DNA of 33,415 nt from JANLTP01 sp031363055 (GTDB lineage Bacteria > Pseudomonadota > Gammaproteobacteria > Burkholderiales > Burkholderiaceae_E), in NCBI GenBank assembly GCA_031363055.1, contig JANLTP010000234.1:1-33415 (forward strand), in the 5' to 3' direction. The position numbers and the translations under genes are program-made. Numbering within the stretch: position 1 is the first letter of the stretch; each line of letters begins with the position of its first letter. The notes below the pieces were generated by a model. The model was given only the letters and a program-made list of their open reading frames with translations, did not search any database and was not told where the DNA came from. This document shows, one piece after another, positions 23,387-33,415 of this stretch.

Positions 23387-25658
23387 GCCTACGGCCGTCT
23401 TATTCGAAACTCGCGCCCAGCGCGAGTCGCGTAAGCGGCAATGGTCCATGATGATCGCGACGATCGTCACCGCCCTGCTGATGGTGTTCATCAGCATGCC
23501 TTCGCGCGGCCAGGAGGGCAACACGATCGAGTCGGTCACCAGTGCCTTGCAGGGCTCGACCACCTTCCTTCGCATTGCCATGAAACAAGCACCGGGCGGC
23601 TCGCCGGTCGGCTTCTCGGTGGCCAATCCGCCACGAATTGCGCTTGATTTCGCCAATACCGATTACCGCTCGACGCAGAACACGCTCGAGTTGACTCAGG
23701 GCGATGTTCGCAACGTCGCGATTGTTCAGGCGTCGAACCGTTCGCGGGTCGTACTGAATCTGAAGCGGCCGATGACCTACACCACCGAGGTGGAAGGTAA
23801 CGCGATTATCGTCAAGCTCGATCCGGTCATCGCGACCACCACCAGCCAGCCGCAAACGCCGACCGCCTACAGCTTTGCCAAGGGCGACACACAAATGCCG
23901 CACGCCTTGCGCGATCTTGATTTTCGTCGTGGCAAGGAGGGCGAGGGCCGAGTCGTGGTCGAGCTGTCGGATGGTAAGGTCGGTGTTGATGTCCGACAGC
24001 AGGGCAAGACCATTGTGGTTGACTTCCAGGGTGCGAAGCTGCCTGATAATTTGCGGCGCCGTCTCGACGTCGCTGACTTCGGAACGCCGGTTCGAAGCGT
24101 ACGTGCGTTTCAGCAAGGCGATAACGCGCGCCTCGTGATCGAGCCGCAGGGCTTGTGGGAACACAATGCCTACCAGAGCGACACGCAGTTTGTGGTTGAG
24201 GTCAAACCGATTCGCGAAGACCCGAACAAACTCGTACAAGGCACACGCAAGGGCTATGCTGGCGATCGCCTGTCGCTGAACTTTCAAAATGTCGATGTAC
24301 GTGCGTTGTTGCAGGTCATTGCCGACTTCACTAACCTGAACATCGTGACCAGCGACTCGGTGGCTGGCAGTTTGACCTTGCGTTTGAAAGATGTGCCGTG
24401 GGATCAGGCGCTCGACATCATCTTGCAGTCCAAAGGTCTGGACATGCGCAAAAACGGTAACGTCATTTTGGTGGCGCCACGCGAGGAATTGGCGACCAAG
24501 GAAAAACTCGAACTGGAAGCCAAGCAACAGATCTCGGAGATTGAGCCGCTGCGTTCGGAAACGTTTCAGTTGAACTATCAGAAAGCCGATGCGCTGGGCA
24601 AACTGCTGACCGACAGCAAGAACTCCATGCTCTCGAAGCGCGGCAGCGCCATGATCGATGCGCGCACCAACAAGATTTTTGTGCAGGACATTGGTTCGCG
24701 TCTGGAAGAAGTTCGCCGCCTGATTACCCAGGTTGATGTCGCCGTGCGACAGGTCTTGATCGAAGCGCGAATTGTCGAAGCCGATGATCGCTTCTCGCGC
24801 AATCTTGGCGTGAAAATGGGCTTTAACGATATCAGCTCAACCGTGTACCGGACCGTTCAAGTGACCGACCCGGTGACCGGAACGACCAGTCCGGTCAACG
24901 TGCCGGTTTATGGTGCCGGCCAACGAACGCTCGGCAACACCTATGCGGCGTTATCGGGCAATTTGCGCGGCGTCGCCGATCAGTCGTCGCAAGCCGGCAG
25001 TGATTTGTCCAATGGCACGAATGCCCAGGGTCTGGGACGTGCGACCGCGCTGGATAACACCAACTTTGTGAATCTGCCGGCGGCCGCGATTTCGGGTGCA
25101 TCGCCATCATCGTTTGCGATCAGCTTGTTCGGCTCGAGCCTGACGCGCTTCCTGAATCTCGAGCTGTCCGCGCTCGAGGCCGACCAACGCGGCAAAGTGA
25201 TCTCGAGTCCGCGTGTGCTGACCGCCGATCAATCCAAAGCGACGATCGAACAGGGTACCGAGCTGCCCTACCAGCAGGCCACCGCCAGTGGCGCAACCTC
25301 GATCTCATTTCGCAAGGCCAATTTGAAGCTTGAGGTCGTGCCGCAGATCACCCCCGAAGGCAATGTGATTCTCGACGTACAGGTCAATCGAGACGCGGTC
25401 GGCCAGATTACGCCCGCCGGCTTTGCGATCGATACGCGTCAGGTCAAGACGCAGGTGCTGGTCGAGAACGGCGGCACCGTGGTGATTGGCGGCATCTACG
25501 AGCAGTTCGAGCGCAGCCGTACCAACAAAGTACCGTTCCTCGGTGATCTGCCGTTCATAGGCGCCGCGTTTCGCAATCAGCAGAGAACCAACGACCGTAC
25601 CGAGCTTTTGGTTTTCCTGACACCGCGTGTCGTCGCAGACGCAGCGTCCAGCCGGTAG
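23367..25658 (+). CDS. pilQ: type IV pilus secretin PilQ
   Basis: PilQ forms the outer-membrane pore for the pilus. The 763-residue product has a signal sequence (MMIATIVTALLMVFISMPSRGQ, about residues 28-49), two AMIN peptidoglycan-binding domains (about 52-155 and 165-280), a secretin N0/STN domain (about 300-372), an N1/NolW-type domain (about 395-460) and the secretin core (about 465-757), with the signature VENGGTVVIGGIYEQFERSR then KVPFLGDLPFIGAAFRN. The frame is open upstream to 23319, but the ATG at 23367, behind GAGGG, is the better start; it overlaps pilP. A Gly/Ser/Asn-rich stretch (about 515-580) lies within the secretin core. Confidence 0.96.
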   Translation: MKAKPSRPTAVLFETRAQRESRKRQWSMMIATIVTALLMVFISMPSRGQEGNTIESVTSALQGSTTFLRIAMKQAPGGSPVGFSVANPPRIALDFANTDYRSTQNTLELTQGDVRNVAIVQASNRSRVVLNLKRPMTYTTEVEGNAIIVKLDPVIATTTSQPQTPTAYSFAKGDTQMPHALRDLDFRRGKEGEGRVVVELSDGKVGVDVRQQGKTIVVDFQGAKLPDNLRRRLDVADFGTPVRSVRAFQQGDNARLVIEPQGLWEHNAYQSDTQFVVEVKPIREDPNKLVQGTRKGYAGDRLSLNFQNVDVRALLQVIADFTNLNIVTSDSVAGSLTLRLKDVPWDQALDIILQSKGLDMRKNGNVILVAPREELATKEKLELEAKQQISEIEPLRSETFQLNYQKADALGKLLTDSKNSMLSKRGSAMIDARTNKIFVQDIGSRLEEVRRLITQVDVAVRQVLIEARIVEADDRFSRNLGVKMGFNDISSTVYRTVQVTDPVTGTTSPVNVPVYGAGQRTLGNTYAALSGNLRGVADQSSQAGSDLSNGTNAQGLGRATALDNTNFVNLPAAAISGASPSSFAISLFGSSLTRFLNLELSALEADQRGKVISSPRVLTADQSKATIEQGTELPYQQATASGATSISFRKANLKLEVVPQITPEGNVILDVQVNRDAVGQITPAGFAIDTRQVKTQVLVENGGTVVIGGIYEQFERSRTNKVPFLGDLPFIGAAFRNQQRTNDRTELLVFLTPRVVADAASSR

Positions 25659-25757
25659 GTCTGTTCGATCGGCGGTCGTTCACGCACTCTGTGAGGGTAA
25701 TCCAACCTAGGACAGAGCGTCGGGCGATTCGCCACCGATGACGAGAACGGGAAGAAA

Positions 25758-27725
25758 ATGACCATGAAGCTTGCAAGACTCTTGAACCTGTTTCGCTCCG
25801 GGTGGCATCTCGGTTTGTTGCTTTTGATACCGGCGGTTCTGGTGGCGTGCGGGGGGACAGGTGCTGGTGCGGCTGGAGGGGCTTCGGCTTCAAGTGTCGG
25901 CGGCCTCGGCGGGACTGGTGATGGCAGCGCGCAAATTCAGCTTACTTCCGATAAAACCGTCCTCAACAGTAACAAGTCGACGCCAGTTCAGTTAACTGCA
26001 GTGGTTGTTGATGGCAACGGGGTGGTAGTGCCGAACCGTCCGATTACTTGGCAGGTCAAGGACACTGTGAGCCCGTCTGGCGTGCGGCTCGAAGGTGCCG
26101 TTGTCAAGACCGATGCATCTGGTAAAGCGACCGCATCGCTAGTGCTTAGTGGTGACCAGGGAAATCGCACAGTCAACGTCACTGTGGCGAGCACGGATAT
26201 TCAGGGCACTCTGAACATTGCAGTTGCCGGGACTTCGATATCGGTTTCCGGTCCGCAGACCGTTCCACTGAACGGTTCGCCTTCAAGATTTACCGTTAAT
26301 TTAAAGGACTCAAGCGGCATTGGCATTGCGGGCAAGACGCTAACTGTATCCTCACGCGCAGGTAACAGCCTGTCGGCGCCCACCATCGTGACCGATCAAA
26401 GTGGCCAGGCGACGGTTGATGTCGTGGGTACTGCAGGCGGCGCTGATGTCTTGTTGGTGTCTGGATTAGGAACTAATGCCGGTTTCGACATTGCGGTCGC
26501 CAGCGAAGCATTGCAGGTGCTTCCTGCTGCCACTGATATTGCCATCGGAACGGTTGGCACCACAGTTCAGGTTGTCTACGCCAAGAGCGGTGGAATTCCG
26601 CCCGGATCGGTGGTCACGCTGACGAGTACGCGGGGGTCGGTAACACCCGCTACCGCGAGCATCGCTTCTGGTAGCGCTCAGTTCACGATTTCTTCAAGTA
26701 CCGCTGGTCCGGTAAGCCTTGCGGCCACAGTGGGAACAACCCAGGGCAGCGCGAATGCGCTCTTTATTGCGACGACGCCAGCCGCGATTGATCTGCAGGC
26801 GACTCCCAACATCATCGGACCGAACTCAGCGGGACAAACGTCAGAGCGTAGTACCTTGATTGCGGTGGTTCGAGATGCGTCGGGTAACCCGGTCAAGGGT
26901 CGAATCGTAGCCTTTACCAACCCACTGGATCCGAGTGGTGGCCGTATTGACCCTGCGACGTCAATAACCGATGCCGCCGGTCGTGCGACCTCAACCTTCA
27001 TTGCCGGTTCGCTGTCGACCTCACCGAATGGCGTGCAGATTCAGGCTGAAGTGATCGGTACCACTATTACAAAAGGTCAGGCGTTGGTCAGCGTATCAAG
27101 AGCGCCACTGTTCGTGCGAATTGGCGCGGGCGACAAGGTTTTCAAGACCGATGACCCACCGGTATACATCTACAAATATGCAGTGGTCGTTTCCGATTCG
27201 ACCGGCAACGCGGTCAAGAATGCCGAAGTACAAGTCCGTCTTACGCCGACTCGTTACCAGATTGGTAGTCTCTGCAAAACTGATCTGACTACCAATGCCT
27301 GTTCGGCGACCGGGACGGAGTATCGCATCAACCTCGTAGGAACCCAGGTGTTTCCGAGTGAAGATGTCGGCACTCCTTCGCCTGGTGGCCCGAGCGCGTC
27401 CGGTTATCGCGACGGCGTCTGTCAACAGGGCGAGGACTTGAATGGTGATCGTCAACTCACGCCCGGTAACGTTGCGAGTGTGACCAGTACGGTGGTCACT
27501 GACGCCAGCGGTGTTGGTACCATTTCCGTAACCTACCCAAAACAATTTGGTTTGTGGACGACCGTGATTATGGAAGCGACCATCAAGGTGGGCGGCAGCG
27601 AGGGCGCGGCATCTGACGAATTCATCTTGCCGGTTCCGGCTGAAGACCTTCAGAATGTTTCGGTTACGCCGGCCTTCTTCTTTAGTCCCTATCCCTATTC
27701 CACCGAGCGACCCACTTGTCCCTGA
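25758..27725 (+). CDS. secreted lipoprotein with Ig-like (Big-1/invasin-type) repeats
   Basis: I do not recognise this as a named gene. The 655-residue product has a lipoprotein signal with lipobox LVAC (Cys31), a Gly/Ala/Ser linker (32-57), and about five beta-sandwich repeats (roughly 58-156, 157-250, 252-340, 342-447, 450-628). Several show the bacterial Ig-like/Big-1 pattern of PVQLTAVVVDGNG, PNRPITWQV and TDASGKATASLV; the fourth has VVRDASGNPVKG and TDAAGRATSTF. The last repeat contains Cys506, Cys515 and Cys555 and an acidic DLNGDRQLTPG loop resembling a calcium-binding loop. Surface adhesion or envelope stalk functions are known for such folds, but none can be assigned here. It sits between pilQ and aroK with its own downstream terminator. 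Confidence 0.85.
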   Translation: MTMKLARLLNLFRSGWHLGLLLLIPAVLVACGGTGAGAAGGASASSVGGLGGTGDGSAQIQLTSDKTVLNSNKSTPVQLTAVVVDGNGVVVPNRPITWQVKDTVSPSGVRLEGAVVKTDASGKATASLVLSGDQGNRTVNVTVASTDIQGTLNIAVAGTSISVSGPQTVPLNGSPSRFTVNLKDSSGIGIAGKTLTVSSRAGNSLSAPTIVTDQSGQATVDVVGTAGGADVLLVSGLGTNAGFDIAVASEALQVLPAATDIAIGTVGTTVQVVYAKSGGIPPGSVVTLTSTRGSVTPATASIASGSAQFTISSSTAGPVSLAATVGTTQGSANALFIATTPAAIDLQATPNIIGPNSAGQTSERSTLIAVVRDASGNPVKGRIVAFTNPLDPSGGRIDPATSITDAAGRATSTFIAGSLSTSPNGVQIQAEVIGTTITKGQALVSVSRAPLFVRIGAGDKVFKTDDPPVYIYKYAVVVSDSTGNAVKNAEVQVRLTPTRYQIGSLCKTDLTTNACSATGTEYRINLVGTQVFPSEDVGTPSPGGPSASGYRDGVCQQGEDLNGDRQLTPGNVASVTSTVVTDASGVGTISVTYPKQFGLWTTVIMEATIKVGGSEGAASDEFILPVPAEDLQNVSVTPAFFFSPYPYSTERPTCP

Positions 27726-27748
27726 TCGTTCGAGTTTGATCCAGGAAG

Positions 27749-27773
27749 CGGCCGGAATTACCCGGCCGTTTTT
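27749..27773 (+). terminator. intrinsic terminator after the Big-1 lipoprotein gene
   Basis: CGGCCGG (27749-27755) pairs with CCGGCCG (27762-27768) across a 6-nt loop and is followed by five T (27769-27773). It separates the pil/lipoprotein genes from aroK-aroB. Confidence 0.88.
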
Positions 27774-27806
27774 CATTTAACGCCCTTCCCAAGTAAGCTT
27801 GCAAGC

Positions 27807-28349
27807 ATGCAAGTAGATAAATGCACCCAACCGATCACTTTGGTCGGGATGATGGGTTCTGGCAAATCGACCGTTGGCAGGCGTCTGGCGAATGCGCTCG
27901 GCCGTGCGTTCATCGACGCTGACCGAGAACTGGAGGCGCGGCTCAACGTGCCGATTCCGACGATTTTCGAGCTCGAGGGCGAAGAGGGCTTTCGTCGACG
28001 CGAAACTCTGCTGCTCGACGAACTCAGTACCCGGTGCGATATCGTGGTGGCGACCGGCGGTGGCGTGGTGTTGGCCGAATGCAACCGCACGATGCTGCGG
28101 GAACGAACCTATGTGGTCTATCTGAAGGCGAGCCTGCCAGAGCTCTGGCATCGTTTGCGTCATGACAAGGGGCGCCCGCTGCTGCGCGCCGCCAATCCCC
28201 GCGAGCGCATTGCCGAGCTCGTTCAAGCGCGTGATCCGATGTATGAAGCGGTGGCGAATCTCGAGGTGCTGACCAGTCGCCAGCCGGTCGAGCGACTGGT
28301 GGCCGATATAATCAGTCGGATTCCGCAGGCGCTGAAGTCCAGTGCCTGA
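27807..28349 (+). CDS. aroK: shikimate kinase
   Basis: AroK phosphorylates shikimate with ATP in the pathway to chorismate. The 180-residue product has Walker A GMMGSGKST (14-22), the shikimate-binding FIDADREL with Asp39, GFRRRE (61-66) and the GGG motif (84-86), and the lid arginine region DKGRPLLRAANP. Length is normal. The ATG lies close behind the terminator of the preceding gene, so it must have its own promoter in the short interval 27774-27806 or further upstream; I could not assign one. aroB follows 87 bp later. Confidence 0.96.
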   Translation: MQVDKCTQPITLVGMMGSGKSTVGRRLANALGRAFIDADRELEARLNVPIPTIFELEGEEGFRRRETLLLDELSTRCDIVVATGGGVVLAECNRTMLRERTYVVYLKASLPELWHRLRHDKGRPLLRAANPRERIAELVQARDPMYEAVANLEVLTSRQPVERLVADIISRIPQALKSSA

Positions 28350-28373
28350 GACCGGGCGCATGAGCTTTGGCAT

Positions 28374-28401
28374 CCGAATGTCGACGTCCGAATGTCGACG
28401 T
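28374..28401 (+). repeat. 14-bp perfect tandem duplication in the aroK-aroB spacer
   Basis: CCGAATGTCGACGT occurs twice in a row (28374-28387, 28388-28401), followed by a diverged partial third copy (CAGAACGTCAGCG). It lies between the aroK stop and the aroB ribosome-binding site. Confidence 0.8.
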
Positions 28402-28436
28402 CAGAACGTCAGCGCCTGAACTTCGGCAGGTGAGCC

Positions 28437-29516
28437 TTGAGAATTGATGTCGCGCTGGGTGATCGCAGCTATCCGATCCTGATTGATCGAGGTTTGCTCG
28501 ATCATTGCGATCCCTTGATTGATCTGGCACGCGGCCGGCAAGTCGCTGTGGTCAGCAACGACCGGGTCGGTCCCCTGTATGCGGCGCGACTGGCTGCCGG
28601 TATCAGCTCCGTGGCCTCGAAAATCATTCACGTTACCTTGCCCGACGGCGAGGCCAACAAGGATTGGCTGAACCTGAACCGAATTTTCGATGTACTGCTC
28701 GAGCATCGCTTTGATCGCAAAACTTTGATCGTTGCGCTGGGCGGCGGTGTCGTCGGCGACATGGCCGGATTCGCAGCCGCGCTGTATCAACGCGGCATCG
28801 AGTTTGTGCAGGTGCCGACCACGCTTTTGGCGCAGGTCGACTCTTCAGTCGGTGGCAAAACAGCGATCAATCATCCGCAGGGCAAGAACATGATTGGTGC
28901 CTTCCACCAACCGCGGCTGGTCATCTCCGACGTTGACACGCTTCAGACCCTGCCCGATCGTGAATTGTCGGCAGGGTTGGCCGAAGTCATCAAGCATGGG
29001 TTGATGGCTGATCCAGATTACCTCGACACCGTTGAGCGGGATCTTCCCGCGTTGCTCGCGAAGGAGCCGGCTGCGCTGATCCGGGCTGTGGCCGGGTCCT
29101 GTGAAATCAAGGCCCGGGTGGTCGCTGCGGACGAGCGCGAGTCCGGCCTGCGCGCGAATCTGAATTTTGGCCATACCTTTGGCCATGCCATTGAATCGGG
29201 CATGGGCTACGGCCGTTGGTTACACGGCGAGGCCGTCGGCTGCGGAATGCTGATGGCTTGTGATTTATCACAGCGGCTCGGTCTGATCGATGCTGCGCTA
29301 ACGCAGCGTGCACGTCGCCTGTTGGTGGCGGCGCACTTGCCCGTGCAGGGTCCGGCGTGGACGCCCGAGCAATATCTGCAGCATATGGAAGTCGACAAGA
29401 AGGCTGAGCAGGGTGCGCCGCGCTTTATTGTCCTGCAAGCCTTAGGGAAGGCGCGCATGCAGCGGGTTCCGATTGAGACCTTGTTTGCGACCTTGCGTTC
29501 ATGCGGCGCGACTTAG
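28437..29516 (+). CDS. aroB: 3-dehydroquinate synthase
   Basis: AroB converts DAHP to 3-dehydroquinate, the second step of the shikimate pathway, using NAD+ and a divalent metal. The 359-residue product has the NAD-binding DGEANKDW and GGGVVGDMAGFAAALYQRG, the VPTTLLAQVDSSVGGKTAIN and NMIGAFHQP segments, and metal ligands Glu183 (AEVIKHG), His246 (NFGHTFGHAIE) and His263 (WLHGEAV). The start is TTG behind AGGTGAG; the N-terminus MRIDVALGDRSYPILI is standard. It pairs with aroK, as in most Proteobacteria. Confidence 0.97.
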   Translation: MRIDVALGDRSYPILIDRGLLDHCDPLIDLARGRQVAVVSNDRVGPLYAARLAAGISSVASKIIHVTLPDGEANKDWLNLNRIFDVLLEHRFDRKTLIVALGGGVVGDMAGFAAALYQRGIEFVQVPTTLLAQVDSSVGGKTAINHPQGKNMIGAFHQPRLVISDVDTLQTLPDRELSAGLAEVIKHGLMADPDYLDTVERDLPALLAKEPAALIRAVAGSCEIKARVVAADERESGLRANLNFGHTFGHAIESGMGYGRWLHGEAVGCGMLMACDLSQRLGLIDAALTQRARRLLVAAHLPVQGPAWTPEQYLQHMEVDKKAEQGAPRFIVLQALGKARMQRVPIETLFATLRSCGAT

Positions 29517-29853
29517 ACGGCGAGGATTCGGGGCTGATCACTCTCGGGTAGCTCCGGCTATTACCTTTATTTGGCAGATTGTCGGATGAAGTACGCACTC
29601 GCTACTAGAAAATCTCTGATCGTCGCCTGGTACGTGAAGCTATCAGGCGCATGTTTACTCGGCCGGAATGACCGATCGATTCGCAACCCTGCGTGCCCGC
29701 GATTTGGACGCTTCGGCGAAATAATCTTTGGTAAACTGAAAAGTTCGACCCCGGATATTGCGCTGCGCCATTTTTGAATAAATAATGCGTCTGGGGATGC
29801 GATTAATTTCGAACCAAAAATTCAATCATTGATTTGCAAAACGGAGCTGGGCA
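29517..29853. other. aroB-gltB intergenic region without a recognisable gene
   Basis: In this 337-bp interval I see no credible gene. A 68-codon open frame at 29571-29777 has no recognisable motif or ribosome-binding site. A possible gltB promoter is TTGCGC (29758-29763) with AATAAT (29781-29786) at 17-bp spacing. The gltB ribosome-binding site is GGAG at 29843-29846. dgt, which I recall as common at this position in relatives, is absent. Confidence 0.4.

Positions 29854-33415
<3,562 letters not shown>

Noticed and set aside
23400..24527. 375-codon open frame antisense to pilQ
   Set aside because: Shadow of the secretin gene; no domain, and pilQ is fully supported on the + strand.
29571..29777. 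68-codon open frame between aroB and gltB
   Set aside because: No ribosome-binding site, no recognisable motif, and no resemblance to a dGTPase remnant.

Overview
The window is about 33 kb of chromosomal, mostly housekeeping DNA from a GC-rich Betaproteobacterium, most like Burkholderiales. This rests on gene content and order (spc/alpha ribosomal operon, engB-hemB, cytochrome c4, msrPQ, lysA-lptM-cyaY, mrcA, pilMNOPQ-aroKB, gltB) and on family details such as the zinc-type L36 and the Pseudomonas-type HemB metal site. I cannot name the genus.

Layout. (1) 1-7613, + strand: the 3' part of the spc operon and the alpha operon, rpsH-rplF-rplR-rpsE-rpmD-rplO-secY-infA-rpmJ-rpsM-rpsK-rpsD-rpoA-rplQ, closed by a clear intrinsic terminator at 7638-7662. 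(2) 7663-8246: a gene-free stretch of tandem and inverted repeats. (3) 8247-9973, + strand: a NodI/NodJ-type ABC exporter pair. (4) 13052 down to 10061, - strand: engB-hemB-corA, packed like an operon. (5) 13137-15448, + strand: cytochrome c4, then msrP and msrQ (periplasmic methionine sulfoxide repair). (6) 16724-15459 and 17048-16773, - strand: lptM-lysA, divergent from cyaY (+), which converges on mrcA (PBP1a, -). (7) 20281-25658, + strand: pilMNOPQ, the type IV pilus alignment complex and secretin. (8) 25758-27725: a large secreted lipoprotein with Ig-like (Big-1/invasin-type) repeats, wedged between pilQ and aroK and followed by a terminator. (9) 27807-29516: aroK-aroB. (10) 29854 to the window end: gltB, truncated by the window edge inside its 3Fe-4S cysteine motif.

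I found no defence system, CRISPR array, prophage, IS element, tRNA or rRNA. The most unusual property is spread across the window: short direct tandem duplications (12, 14, 15, 18, 24, 37 and 48 bp periods) occur repeatedly in weakly constrained places, namely operon spacers, signal peptides and a linker inside CorA. Other points worth a second look are the concentric palindrome downstream of rplQ, the Big-1 lipoprotein at the pil-aro junction, an N-terminal extension on IF-1, many TTG/GTG starts, and the absence of genes that I recall as common at this locus in relatives (cutA-dsbD, resB-ccsA, dgt).
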